A DNA stretch of 64,000 nt from assembly GCA_035578905.1 (NCBI GenBank), contig JAQJVL010000005.1, positions 4,287,449 to 4,351,448 on the forward strand. The letters run 5' to 3'. The position numbers were made by a program, and so were the translations under genes. This DNA comes from Stictocephala bisonia. Its lineage: Eukaryota; Arthropoda; Insecta; Hemiptera; Membracidae. The notes below the pieces were generated by a model that saw nothing but the letters and a program-made list of their open reading frames with translations, was not told the origin of the DNA and did no database searches. Positions 25,648 through 37,546 of the stretch are shown piece after piece. Position 1 is the first letter of the stretch; the number at the start of each line of letters is the position of its first letter.

Positions 25648-26621
25648 CAGCAGACTTTTGGTTATCCGAGGTAATTGTGAACTGGGACCACCTCGGATAC
25701 GTAAAAACTCGGATAGTACGGAGGTTATGGTAAAAATAATGTAAAAGCCAAAAAAAGTAGGAACATCAGGTTATGTCTTTTAAAAGTTGTATTACAGCAG
25801 GATGACAAGAAGTTGGAAATAAGTATTCCATTTTAAAACTACAACAGTCGGTAAAAAACTACAATAATAGAATTTAATAGTAAAAATCTAATATAATATC
25901 CACAGGCAACATTCCTCTAACGTTACATTTGTTTTTGTTAACAACGAAACCTTTCACATTTATTTCATCTATCTAGGGTCCATGGTAGTATTCGCGTCTT
26001 GGTCGTAAATGCAGGGTACTAGACACAATTATCGTATTTATTCTGTCGTTTAATAGAATTTGAATTGCTCTCTAATAGTGCAAAGAACCATTCAACATTT
26101 AACGGAGCAAAATTATGGTATCAATACCACATGGGCACTTATTGATTCATAATTTCAATTTCGTTATAAGCAACTGTCAACCATATACCACTCATATCAA
26201 AACACGTGAATAAAATATTGAACAATAACAGTAACAATAGTAAATTACGACAATATTTTGGATTCTGTATTGTAAAATCACGAAAGTCAACACACTAAAA
26301 TAACCACATTTAGTGCAAAAGCAGTCGAATAAGCCGATGGTGTCAGGTGGTGATGTGTCATGAGTGAATGCATTTGGGTGGAACAGTTATTCCCATAGTG
26401 GATACACTATCATAAATATGTCTCGTGATGGCCCTGCAGCGCCATAACCTAGCACCAACAGCCAATAGAGACACTGATTACTTGTCAAACGATTAGATGA
26501 TGTGTCGCGCTATAGTTTTCCTTTTATTAATAGCTTTACGTTTATTTTTCATCGTCTGATGACTAGTTCAGTTAACCCGGAGGCTCGGTTAATCGGGGCT
26601 CGGATAACCGAGATTCTACTG
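25648..26621 (-). mobile_element. Pogo/Tigger-type non-autonomous element, copy 2
   Basis: The ends are CAGCAGACTTTTGGTTATCC, and CAGTAGAATCTCGGTTATCC after reverse-complementing, flanked by TA (25646-25647 and 26622-26623). It is the same family as 11-1092 but reversed. It has CTCGGAT-type inner repeats at both ends and no recognisable transposase. Confidence 0.8.
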
Positions 26622-26623
26622 TA

Positions 26624-27381
26624 AGATCAATCAAATTATTGGTTATATTGTGTAAACAGTTAACATTTTACATGTTACGGATGTTAGTTGCCGCAAACAC
26701 GACAACTACGGGTTCAGTTTAACTACTGTAAAGCAGTTTCTAACGATAATTTTGCTATACATTTGATATTGTTTTAATCGTCATTTCTCCACCCTTCTCC
26801 CGATATTTGTGAGTTGTTGTTTACATCAACATTGGAACAGCTGGTGGTAGACAAACTGTAAATAGAGTGTATGTAGTTCGATTTTTCTTGTTGTATTTTT
26901 TTATTTATGTAAGTTACATTTAATAAAGGTGAATAACATTTAGAACAATTTGGCTATTTCAGAATTTTTGCATTGTAAATATTGCCATTTCTCAAGGTAG
27001 CGTGGACTTGTGAATATGTTTTGAAAAAAAAAATTTTATTTTGCCTTGACCTTAACAACATTTCAAAATAATGAAACCCACTTATTTTTTGCACGTATAC
27101 GTTCTGTATGATTTTACAAATAAAATTATATATATTATATCTTCAATAATATAATAAATTTTTTAATTTATGCTTACACAAGTGGTGAAAATGGCCTAAT
27201 ATTATTGAAACACATAGTGAACATTGAGAGGGATAGACACACAGATTGAGATAGTTTTGATTTGACAACCAATCCCATAAAATATGGGACAGTCAAAGCT
27301 GGACATCTTGTATGTATATTTATGAATACATATGTAATAACTCCTGTTTCGTGTTAATAGTTTTTTTTTTTTTTCTCTTAG
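26624..27381. other. Intronic tract before exon B
   Basis: No gene or element is recognised. The last 25 bases before exon B are the T-rich acceptor tract. Confidence 0.5.
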
Positions 27382-27602
27382 GCATACATTAAATCTGGTG
27401 CTGCATGGAGACTGGGGAAAAAATAAACCAGCCAAATTGCACATGACACATAGTTTCACTCGCTTTGAGGAATTACTAGAAAAGCGAAATATCCCCACCT
27501 TAGCAGCCAAGATTAGAACACTTCTTGACTTGTTCCCAGACCCTTGGGGAAATTCCACTCTCACCAAAATAATGAATGGTGAACCCTTTAGCGATGAAGA
27601 TG
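27382..27602 (+). CDS. ZNF292/RLF-like gene, exon B
   Basis: The exon follows a long T-rich tract ending CTCTTAG. It begins with one base that completes an Arg codon from exon A, then reads HTLNLVLHGDWGKNKP. The segment from PWGNSTLTKIMNGEPFSDED matches, in spacing and key residues, the W-K-N-P...IL...EP...D stretch of vertebrate ZNF292 (recalled from family knowledge, not aligned by program). The chosen end leaves one base, and exon C supplies the other two to make Ala. The donor is GTTTGT, weaker than the GTAAGT donors of the later exons. If it is not used, the frame runs 21 more codons to a TAA at 27665-27667. Confidence 0.8.
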
Positions 27603-28109
27603 GTTTGTATCTTGTTTTTAATAAGTTCAATACAATTCTCAGAGAATTATTTTTAAATGGTTTATAACATTTATATAGCTTATTGTGTCAATGTTAAGTA
27701 GTTATAGTTTAAAGGGTGTTATAACTGAACTGTTTAAAATAATTGATTACTGAGGAGAGTTTAGGCAGAGATAATTTTTCAGGATTTTGATATTTTAATG
27801 ATTGGAAGTTGCAAACTCTTGTGTTTTATAAAGGTTTTCAGTTGTAAAATCAAAATTGAAAAGAATGCTGAATAAATATAGTGTTGGCACTTGAGTTGCC
27901 AAATCAGTACGATGGTTAGAAATGGATTTGTCTCCAAACCCCCTTGAAGTTCAGGCCAGTTTGTCAAATTTAGATGTTTTCGTATGATTGTATTGTGTTT
28001 ATTGTAGATATAATATTTTATTTTAAAAATGCTTTGTTTAACTGTCACAGAAGTTGTCTAGCAAAGGGGCTCATGATTTAGGTAGGTGAAACTTATTAAG
28101 AACAAATTA

Positions 28110-29440
28110 CGAAAGTAGGCCTGGGTCGTTGGCTTACTAAGTTGATGCACGGGAGTTGCTTAGTATGATCACGGACTATCAAAGTAGTTCAGAGGCAACC
28201 AAGTCGATCAAAGGTGGCTACCTAAAATGATCACAGACTACCAAGGAAGGTCAGTGATAGCGACTACTTGTTGATCTTGGGTGGCTATTTAAAATTATCA
28301 CCACGGGCTAGAAAAGTGGCTACCTAAGTTGATTATTATGGGTGGCTACTTAAAATTTTCATGTGCTACCAAAGCAGGTCAGTCACTACCCAAGTTGGAA
28401 AAGTAGGTGGCTACTAAAAATGATCACAGGCAACCAAAGTAGGTCAGCGTACATCCAAATTGGTCATGGGTGGCAACTTAACCCATTATGGGCTGAGAAC
28501 ACGGGATGCACGCTGGGCATAGCGTATTTGCCGTGCCAGCCAGCAGTGAACAGATTGCTGCGTGCCGGCAATTAGTTTACATTCCGCTTTCAGTCACTGC
28601 ATTTCTTTATTACTTTAAAAAGACATTTAATGTTGTATATTGATTTATAATGTGTATTCTTGGATATAAATACTTATATGAATAAAATAAATTTATTTCA
28701 GAACATAAATTATTTCCTATAGCAAGTAATATGCACAACCGTTTCTCTTTTATTGAACTGAAACAAACAAAACTATCAAAAACGAAGTCTACACTTGTTA
28801 GCGCTAGCAACCAGGTTTGAACATAATTTCTTTATAAATAACGTAACTGAATGACTGCAATCAAACACTTTCTATCGTTACCAATAAGAATTACAAGCAG
28901 TTTGGGTTAAACAAAGACGAATGACACAGTGTTTGCATCCTTTGGCCTTTGATCCATTGTCCGTGATGACGCATACGCAGCAACTTTCGCCTGCAATGGG
29001 TTAAAATGATCATGGGCTAATAATTTAGGTCAGTGGCTACTAAAGTTGATTACTGGTTACTATCTAAGTCGTTGGCTACCTAAGTTGATCACGGTTTGCT
29101 ACTTAAAAGGATTACGGGTACCAAAGTATGTCAGTATACCATACACATAATTGTAGTGACCAACCCATACACGTACAGTGAAAACCATCAATATTTGAGT
29201 GATAATGACAATTTGTGATCAAGATAACCCTGCCAACCCATATATGTTCAGTGGCAGTGACCATCTCTCCCACCCATACACGCTATAATCAAGTAGATGG
29301 TAGGTAGCTAGTTCATCATGATGATCAGGGCTACCAAAGTAGGTCAGTTATTTCCCAAGTTGATCATAAGTGGCTACTTAAAATTATCATGGGTTGTAAA
29401 AGTTTGACAGTGGTAACCCAAATTGGTTAGTAAACACCCA
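28110..29440 (-). repeat. Dispersed TGATCA-type minisatellite, array 3 (reverse orientation)
   Basis: Imperfect units read CAAGTTGATCA-GGGTGGCTAC and ACCAAAGTAGGTCAGT, the reverse complement of the unit at 4450. Two C-rich pieces, CCAACCCATACACGTACAGT (29160) and CCCACCCATACACGCT (29269), match the 36-bp unit of the array at 33628. A TTAA MITE interrupts the array at 28482-29000. Confidence 0.6.
28482..29000. mobile_element. TTAA-flanked MITE, 519 bp
   Basis: TTAA lies on both sides (28478-28481 and 29001-29004). The ends are CCCATTATGGGC, and CCCATTGCAGGC after reverse-complementing. It is less AT-rich near the ends, with GCATACGC and GCGTATTTGCCG motifs. No transposase. It was inserted into the surrounding minisatellite. 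Confidence 0.65.
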
Positions 29441-30261
29441 ATTTAAACCCTCAAACTTAAGTTCTGTCAACAGCTATTCTCTACAATCAATAGTCGAACC
29501 TCAATAAAAACATAACTCTACAATTAGCTTATAAATTTAGGCCATCATTTTGATTTTTTAAGGTTTAATAATTTAAAATACTAATTGACAGAATTTTTTT
29601 TATCTTCTGTAAAGTAAAATTATGTTACATTTTAAGTTTCTGGCTTATTCTAGTTATTATTCCTAAATTTCCAGAAATTTTATAAAATAGGAGATTAAAC
29701 TAAAATTTAAATCTAGAGCTATCTGATTTTATAAAAGGTGTAATGTATTCAGCAAAAGTAGGATCTTTTTGATGAAATTTTAACTCACTATCATATTATG
29801 TTACTTAGATTGTTTTTAGTACAGTTGACACTATAATCCGACTATTACAGGACCAACACACAGTTGGATTATAGAGAAGCTATATATGGTGCATATGCTA
29901 CGTGTACTGAACGTAGATTAAATGAAGCTTAGGAGATTCTATACTGTATGTCTAAACATATAATTGTGAATACTAAATCATAAATCTGAACTTTGTATGC
30001 AGTTTAACATCTGCCATTTTGAATTTTTATGAGGTATGAAAGGTGAAAAATAAAAATTTTAAAGCAGTTTTGTTATCAGAGTGATTAAGGTGATTAAGTG
30101 TACATATTTAAAAAAAATTCATTTTATTACCGGTATGCAATTAGGGCAATAAAATATGAAAACCCTAATCAAAATATAATTTTTGGACAAAAAGTCGAAT
30201 TTAACAGTTTTTTTATGGTTATATTGAAAACACAAAGAATTATGATCTGTACAAAATTGTA

Positions 30262-31110
30262 GGACATTTAATCATGATTCTGGAATATTATATGAGATTT
30301 GCTCTACAACCAAAGGTTTGACCTCAATCAAGCCGTAAGTAAAATTCTGTACTAAATTCAAAAATTGTGTCCATAATTTTGATTTGTTTGGGGGCTACAA
30401 ATTTGTAGTTTTTGAAATTTTCCAATTGGCTGATTGGTATAAGCCACAAGTGTCCAAATTTCAAGTTTATTGCTTAAAGGACTTAAGTACTGTGGTAGAC
30501 AGAGTGACAGAACACAGTATGTCTTGACCACATTCTAACTGCCTCTACTTAACACATTCGCTGCGGGTGACATAGTTCTACATCATGGCGGTCATCAAGC
30601 AGAGGCTGATGACGTATATCTTTGTCATTTGGTAAGTCAACCATTTTAGGTCAATGGCAAGCCAGCATTGTACAGGAAACTATATTGATTAACGGCAGTG
30701 TGGTCGGTAGTTTTGGATATGGCGTTTTTTTATTTTTACTTTTTATGCTATATGGTGTATATGTTTCTACTATAAATATTTAGGTTATTTATTTAATATA
30801 TATAAAGCTGTTTGTGTAACTTTCTGACTCACTCACGTATACAAATTCTAACCAACTTCCATATGAGCTAGAAACTTGAAATTTGGCACACTTGTTGGTA
30901 TCACTGAGCAACTGAAGGGGAAAATTCCAAAAACTTCAAATTTTCAATTTTTAACCACCAAAAAATTCAAAATGGCATATATATGTACTCTTTTATTAAC
31001 TGTGTACAGAGGTTCATTTACGGCTTGATTGTAGGCAAACTGTTAGTTGTAGAGCAGATCTGATGGCATACTCCAGATTTGTAATTAAATTTCCTACAAT
31101 TTTGCTTAAG
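30262..31110. repeat. Inverted repeat of about 105 bp with 630-bp spacing
   Basis: The left arm (about 30262-30370) contains TTTGCTCTACAACC and CTCAATCAAGCCGTAA. The right arm (about 31005-31110) reads as its diverged reverse complement (TACGGCTTGATTGTAGGC and TTGTAGAGCAGATC). It may be the ends of an old DNA transposon. A lone TTAACACATTCGCTGCGGG at 30554 lies inside. Confidence 0.5.
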
Positions 31111-31284
31111 TTAAATTTTTTTGGATTTTTGATAATAACTACAGAAAAAATTGTTAAATTCCTAGTTAGGTTTTTCATATTTTATTGGCTTATTAAAATA
31201 TTGTACAAATTTAAAACCGTACACACTACTTACATTTACTACTCTGTTACCAAAACTGCTAAAAAATTTGATTTTTCACTTTTC

Positions 31285-33525
31285 ATAACCTAGAAAGAAT
31301 TCAAAATGGCTGCCGTTAAAACGCTAACCTGTCTGTAGAGTTGAAGTTTTTGTTTTACTGAAGCTGTAATATTTAGTCTAAACAATATCTAAGAAATATT
31401 CAAATTAAGTAGTGTACAAAAACTTTCATATACATTTGTATAGTATATACTATAGTTTCTTCACTTTTAAAGTCAGTAAATTTTTATTTTGTCGAAAGCG
31501 TGATTTTTTAAATAGTTTCTCCCATTTAAGCATGATTAGCATGAAGCTAGAAACTTATAACCTAACACTATTTTTCTTCATTTTTTTGCTATGGAAACTG
31601 TTATATAATTTTATGTAGCCCTTTTATAACCTAGACAAAATTTAAAATGGCTGGCGTGAAAATGCTGACCAGTTCCTCGAGTTAAAGTTTTTGTTTTACT
31701 GTGGCTGTAATATTTAGTTTAGACAACATCTAATGAAATATTCAAATTGACAATTAAATAGTGTACAAAAAGTGTCGTATACATTTTTGTGGTATATAAT
31801 AGAGTTTCCTCACAAGAGGTTGGTAAAGTTTGCAGTGTGTAAAAACTAATGATGGCATGTCTGAATGGAGACATGTTTCTAGAGGAGTCCTCAGGGTTCA
31901 GTGTTGGGTCCACTACTGTTTATTCTTTATATAAATGATATTACAGATCACATAAGATATTCCTCCTACCACTTATATGCAGATGACTTGCAAATCTATC
32001 AACACTTCTCTATTACTGAGATGGCAAGAGCTGTTTCTAGAACAAACAGTGACATCGATGCACTTTCTTCTTGGGCCGTTAAACATGGATTGAAGCTTAA
32101 TGAACAAAAGACACAAGCAATTGTCATTGGACACCCAAGAATAATTTCTAAAGTTAATATTGACACATTTCCTAAGCTTCAACTAAATAACTCTACTTTA
32201 GATTATTGTGACAAAGTAAAGAATCTTGGTCTTGTCATGGGTAGGACTTTGAATTGGACTGATCAGATTATGACTACGTGCAATCGAGTGTTTGCTGGCA
32301 TTCACTGCTTGAAACGCTATGCATCTTTTCTTCCATTTAACGTTAAAGTGATGCTGGTCAAGACACTTGTTTTGCCTCATTTTAATTATTGTGACATCGT
32401 AACTAGTGACATGACTGTTAAGCTCTCGGACAAGCTTCAACGTGCGCAGAACTATTGTATAAAATTTATTTTCAATCTACGGTGTTATGATCACGTTACG
32501 CCATTCTTCAATGAACTGTCTATTCTTAAGCTTAAACAGCTTCGTGAGTATCATTTACTATTACTGATTCACAAGATTTTAAAAACAAAAAATCCCAGTT
32601 ACTTGTCCGAGCGTTTCAGGTTCATGAACGAAATAATTTCTAGAAATACTTGTCAGGGGGCATCAATATTATCAGTCCCTGTACATCGTACTACTTTATA
32701 TAACAAATCTTTTACTGTAACAGCTTGTCGCCTATGGAATGCGCTCCCTGACAGCATCAAAATAATCGAAGGTTACCCTCGTTACGGGGTGGAAGTTAAA
32801 GGTCATTTGATGCGGGATCTGTAGTGGCGGTGGGCTGGTGGTTTGCGGGGGCTATGTGGGGTGTGAGTAAGGTAAGAATGGGTGAGTGTCTTTAGAGCGT
32901 TTTTTCTTTCTTTCTTTTGAATTTACTGTTAAATTTGAATAATTAGTGCCAATTTCTTTTGTATTGATTAGCTTTATTAGATTAGTTAATCTTTTAATTT
33001 TTGTTTATTTTTACATAAAATTGTCTTATATTCCATTGCATAGAGTTTAATATGATTTTATGTTATCTATTTCAAGTTGTATTATTTATCTGAGGTTAAG
33101 TGGTAGAGAGGACTCTATAGTCCTAACTTCGCCTCCAATAAAGCTATTTTTCATTTCATTTCATTTTTTTAAATTTGAGATGTTTTCGAAAACATGTGAT
33201 TTTTTTAGTAGTTTCTCCCATTTTAGCACGATTAAAAGAAGCTAGAGCTTAAAACCTCACATTATTTACCTTTTCCTTAATATTAAAAATAATTGCTATA
33301 AAATTTGAGTTTGCAATTTTCATAACCCAGAAAAAATTCAAAATGCCTGACGAGAAAACGCTTACCTGTTTGCAAAGTTGAAGTTTTTGTTTTACTGAAG
33401 CTGTGATGTTTAGTTTAGATAGCATCTAATGAAATATAAAATTGACAATTAAATTCAGTACAAAAAGTGTCATTTACATTTTTGTGGTACATATAGTTTC
33501 CTCACAAATAGTCGGTAAAGTTGAG
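31285..33525 (+). repeat. 340-bp tandem repeat, 2.6 copies, split by a LINE
   Basis: Units start at about 31285, 31624 and 33318. Each begins ATAACC(T/C)AGA-AAA-TT(C/T)AAAATG and then has AGTTTTTGTTTTACTG and TTTAG(T/A)-TAAACAATATC-type stretches. The first spacing is 339 bp. The second is 1,694 bp, and it returns to about 340 bp once the roughly 1.3-kb LINE at 31855-33165 is subtracted. Confidence 0.75.
31855..33165 (+). pseudogene. 5'-truncated jockey/CR1-type LINE
   Basis: It starts inside the RT domain with EWRHVSRGV. A one-base deletion near 31888 breaks the frame before QGSVLGPLLF. The frame 31901-32824 then runs 307 residues: LGPLLFILYINDI, the catalytic YADD box in HLYADDLQIY, KLNEQKTQAIVIG, then LFDS/LNW-type and FNYCDIV segments, and a C-terminal RLWNALPDSI. 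The YADD Asp pair is intact. The 3' end has AATAAAG and a TTTCATTTCATTTCAT tail near 33165. It lacks endonuclease and the first half of the RT, so it is not autonomous. Confidence 0.85.
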
Positions 33526-33627
33526 TTGTATATATACCCCCATACTATAGTTACTCACAACCTGGGTAACTATCAAAATGTTGTTATTAATGTACATTAT
33601 ATACTTTTGTATCCCGTGTTAATTGTT

Positions 33628-34167
33628 CAATACTATTGTGCGTGTATGGGTGGGCGGGTGGGTCAATTCCATTGTACGTGTAGGGGTGAGTGGGCGGGTC
33701 AATACCATTGTACATTTAGAGGTGGGCGGGCGGATCAATACCATTGTGTGTATATGGGTGGGTGGGTGAGTCAATACCATTGTACGTGTATTTCAAAACC
33801 ATTGTACGTATATTGGTGGGTGAGCTACCACTGTACGTGTATAGGCGGGCGGGTGGGTTACTACCACTGTATGTGTATGGGCGGGTGGGTGGGTCACTAC
33901 CACTTTACGTTTATGGGTGGGCGGGTGGGTCTCTACCACTGTACGTGTATAGGCGAGCGGGTGGGTCACTACCACTGTACATGTATGGGCGGGGGGTGGG
34001 TCACTACCACTGTATGTGTATGGGCGGGTGGGTGGGTCACTACCACTGTACGTGTATAGGCGGGCGGGTGGGTCACTACCACTGTACGTGTATGGGTGAG
34101 TGGGTGGGTCACTACCACTGTACGTATATGGGTGGGCGGGTGGGTCACTACCACTGTACGTATATCT
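33628..34167 (+). repeat. 36-bp G-rich minisatellite with G-quadruplex motifs, about 15 units
   Basis: The unit is ACTACCACTGTACGTGTATG followed by GGCGGGTGGGTGGGTC, 36 bp. Most units contain four GGG runs separated by single bases (33871-34167 is the most regular part; 33780-33835 is degenerate). Because 36 is divisible by three, several long frames run through it on both strands. Their composition is repeat-driven and they are not genes. The G-rich strand is the sense strand of the ZNF292-like gene. Confidence 0.9.
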
Positions 34168-34249
34168 TTGCTATTCAAAAGATATGAAAAGTATGAACAC
34201 ACGTACAGTGGTAGCCCCTTTGATGAACTTGAGTGAGAAGTAAATGTCC

Positions 34250-34440
34250 TCATTTAGTGTCTGGGGATCATTCGAGGTAGCTACTAACTTATTTGAGTAG
34301 TCTATGATCATCTTAACTAGCCACCCATGATTATTTTTGAAATCCCTATGGGGATCTATGAACTTGGGTTCACCTACTTTGGTAGCTGAACCAAAGTTTG
34401 TTAGGTGGCGAAGCCCCCAACAAGCGAAGCGAGTAGTGAT
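34250..34440 (+). repeat. TGATCA-type minisatellite pieces after the G-rich array
   Basis: Short imperfect units (GATCATTCGAGGTAGCTACT, CTATGATCATCTTAACTAGC) follow the G-rich array. The tract ends at GGTGGCGAAGCCCCCAACAA, an end-like motif, at about 34405. Confidence 0.5.
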
Positions 34441-35440
34441 TATAACATGACTAACCTCGTGAGGATTTCATTTTGAACAGAATATGAGCTATAGTAGTCA
34501 GAAGGCAGCGAGTTTACAATTTGAAGATATAATGGGTGATTCCGATTTGTTTTTCGGCTTCTTGTGATGAATAATTAGAAAGGAATAGAATTAACCGGTG
34601 GGTTGATGGTGATTAAACATTATAAATACTAACATATGAACTATAAATACTGTATGAATTGATTTTACTGGTCAATATATTGAAATATGTAAACGTGCAG
34701 CTGTGGTGCAGAACCGAGCAAGAGAGCTCTGCACCCCGCATTACGTGACACTTTTCGGTGCTGCAACAAATATGTTAAGAAAATACGAGTTCCATTACCT
34801 TCTTTGATAAAGTATTCGTTTGACTGAATTATGGCTTTTTATATTAAAAGGTCTTCTTTAATTGAATTAAAAGTTTCTTAAATAAATTAATTTGTTTATT
34901 GGAATAATCTAATAAAAATGTATTACACATCTTATTATATATTTCTTTAAGTCAATTTACATATTGGTTTAAAGTTATTTAATAGAATTAATTTTAAATT
35001 AATTCTATTAAAGATATTAATTAAGATATTAATTAAAATATGTGATTAAATAATATTTTATATGTATTGATTCACCTCATGACATTTTATAATAAAATTT
35101 AACATTAATTTTTTTTAACTATTCCAATAAAGAAGAGAATTGATTTATGAAGATGTCCGTTGAATTCAAGAAAACCAGTTAATATAAAAAGCCAATAATA
35201 TTGTATTAAAAGTAAGTAAAGGTACTCATATTTCCAAGATAGAGAACGCCACACTGTTCTCATCTGTCACTGTACAAATAGTATTACATTCCTCGACTTT
35301 AATCTAGTCTAGTCTGCCAGTATAAATTTTGACTAATTAAACTAACATAATTTTTCTGTGTTAATCAAGGCTTCTTCTGTTTTATTATGTCTCAATGATC
35401 ATGTCTAAAGTGGGTAAAATATTTATGTTATCCTATTTCA

Positions 35441-35564
35441 TAGGTTTAAGCAGCTGGTGTCATTGCTTATAACTAAAGCTTCTGGTAATGACCGCGTCAA
35501 GGTGTTATTTACACAATATTTATATCACAGAATGAGTGAATCGTGGTCGTTACCAGAAGCTTTA
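35441..35564. repeat. Dispersed repeat with a 20-bp hairpin
   Basis: TAAAGCTTCTGGTAATGACC (35474-35493) pairs 19 of 20 with 35545-35564. The stretch 35441-35515 is related to 47935-48012 (TTAAGC(A/G)GCTGGTG, then ACC-CGT-AAGGTGT). The class is unknown. Confidence 0.5.
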
Positions 35565-35702
35565 GATATTAGTAAATATTTGTTGTTTATTTTTACTTCT
35601 GGTATATGTTAACATCTGGATGTTTACTAACATTGAGACATTCATGTTAATTTTCCTGGAATGGGCGATTATTTAATCCAAAGCTAAATCAACCATTCTT
35701 AT

Positions 35703-37480
35703 TCACATGATTTTTGACTTGTGTGGTGAAGGAAATAGGTTTTGTGTTGTGTGCTTCCTCACAAGCATAGCGAGTGACAGGGTTGCCACGTGAATCATGC
35801 AGTGCTGTTCCTTAGACATATATACCATGGAGATTAGATTAGATACACTGGATTGTGGTCCTGTTATCAAGCCCACTGCGCCTAGACTCCGTGGCCCTTT
35901 GCGCCCCGAGCCTAGCAACATTGTCACAAGAAACCAGCCCTCCTTATGAAGGACAGGGTCTGCCTGAGTGTAGCACTTCTGATGTCCTCTAGTTCTGGAA
36001 AAGCAGTACTCAGAGTCTTTACATGTGGAGTCTTCTGTTAGGCCCATAATCTTGGTATGTCTATGAAGGAGATTATGTCTGGTCAGCGGCCCTGTAACAG
36101 CCCTAACCTTAGCCCAGTCACAGCACAGCAAAGTTCGGCTGTAACTGCGATCCAGTACTTGAATAAGTGCACAAGACTGCCTGAGCCCGGTCTCAGTCTT
36201 CCATCTTTCAGCGTGTGCCTCAAAGGTCCACCAATCTTAATCGTTTGTATGCCAAGGACGGCTCCAGTCCCAGAAGGGGGTACTTTACTCTCCTCCCAGC
36301 CAAAGCATCAGCCCTCTCATTTCCGTCAATGTCAGCATGTCCAGGGACCCATGTGAGTCTCACCTGTTTACGCTGACAAAGGGTCTCTAGGATCTCCTGG
36401 CACTCCCATACCAACTTTGAGCTGGTACGTGGTGCCATGATCGCCTTTATCGCCGCCTGACTATCCAAGCAGATGGAAATAACTCCTCCGGAGCCACCTA
36501 AATGCATTTCTTTCTGTGCAGAAGTCATGATTGTCATCACCTCCGCTTAGAAGATGGTAGCATGGGCACCAAGAGGTACAGCCGGAACTTTCCGTACACC
36601 CCAGCGCTTGCACCCACTTATGTGACTGTCGACCAACCTCTCCAATGTCCTTTGTAGAAAAGACATGAGGCTGATTGGTCTGAAATCTTTAGGTCTGGAA
36701 TGTGTGCACCTCCTAGGTTTGGGGATATAAATCACTTTTGCAGTCCTTCAAAGCCTTGGAATATGATCTAAGGCCAGGGAAGCCCTTCATATTAGAGTCA
36801 GGTGGGGCAGGAGCGTCCCCAAGCCCCTCTGCAAGAGCATAGGCAAGATGCCATCCGGCCCCGCACTCTTCAAAGGAGCGAAGCACTCAACTGCCCACTT
36901 AATGTTTTGTTCTGAGACAATCCTCTTTGCCTCAAACCAGTCTGCGTTCGAGGCCCCGGCGCACGCCCGCTACACTTCAATGTATTGCCCACCATTGGTT
37001 CTTCAGTGGAGCCCGAAAAGCGAGATTCAGAGAGGAGTGGAAAAGTCTTCTTCAGACCTGGTCCACTCCTCATCCTCTTTAATGAGGGGGTCCCAGTCTC
37101 CCCCCAGGGTCCTTGGTCAGCACTTTGTGAAGCCTAGACATCACTGATGTCTTCTCTATAGAGGTACAAAAGTCTCCAGGATTTCCTGGAGGACCTACGA
37201 ACCTCCCGACTGTATTCTCTTTGTGACTCCCGGTAGGCCAACCAGTCAGCGTCACTGCTGGATCTATTGATTACGGCCTCCGTAAGGAGTGCCACTCTCT
37301 CAAGTTCCAATCCAGATCGAATCTGGCCTTTAGGAATTGGTCCAGTCTGTCAGACAGTTCCTTAGAGTATGAGGTCCAGTCTGTCAGTCTGGGGTTCCTG
37401 TACAACCTTTGTTTTGTCTGGCCCTTGAACACAAAACGCATGTGGTTGTAGTCCGATAACAAACGTTCCTGCGATACTCC
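35703..37480 (-). pseudogene. R1/I-group LINE remnant with RNase H
   Basis: In minus-strand order there are four parts. First, an endonuclease end: LSDYNHMRFVFKGQTKQRLY then RNPRLTDWTSYSKEL. Second, an RT start: IYIPKPRRCTHSRPKDFRPI then SLMSFLQRTLERLVD (36547-36735). Third, an RNase H domain: ICLDSQAAIKAI and WVPGHADIDGNERADAL (36220-36540). Fourth, a C-terminal region with AVTGPLTRHNLLHRHTKIMG and EDSTC (35703-36131). The RT catalytic core with its Asp pair is deleted between the second and third parts. Frames change between blocks. The region is clearly more GC-rich than its neighbours, which marks it as an insertion. Confidence 0.85.
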
Positions 37481-37546
37481 CCAGTCTAATGTGGTGAAAC
37501 ATTGAGGCTGAGGCCATAGTTATTTCTTATATACCACAAAGCTCAA

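Larger units (their letters stand above)
15100..27381 (+). other. Intron 1 of the ZNF292-like gene
   Basis: This 12.3-kb intron starts GTATGA and ends CTTAG. Its recognisable content is given in separate entries: two LINE copies, a TTAA MITE, a SINE, a piggyBac pseudogene and two pogo-type MITEs. The stretches 15100-16690, 20675-21789, 22021-22569 and 23891-24775 are AT-rich. I see no coding, RNA or clear repeat structure in them, apart from a single transposon-like end (TTAACCCTAGAACCACC) at 24168. Confidence 0.7.

Noticed and set aside
33442..34253. Long open frames on both strands through the G-rich array
   Set aside because: The 36-bp unit is divisible by three, so frames stay open without selection. 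The peptides are pure repeat and have no homology I recognise.
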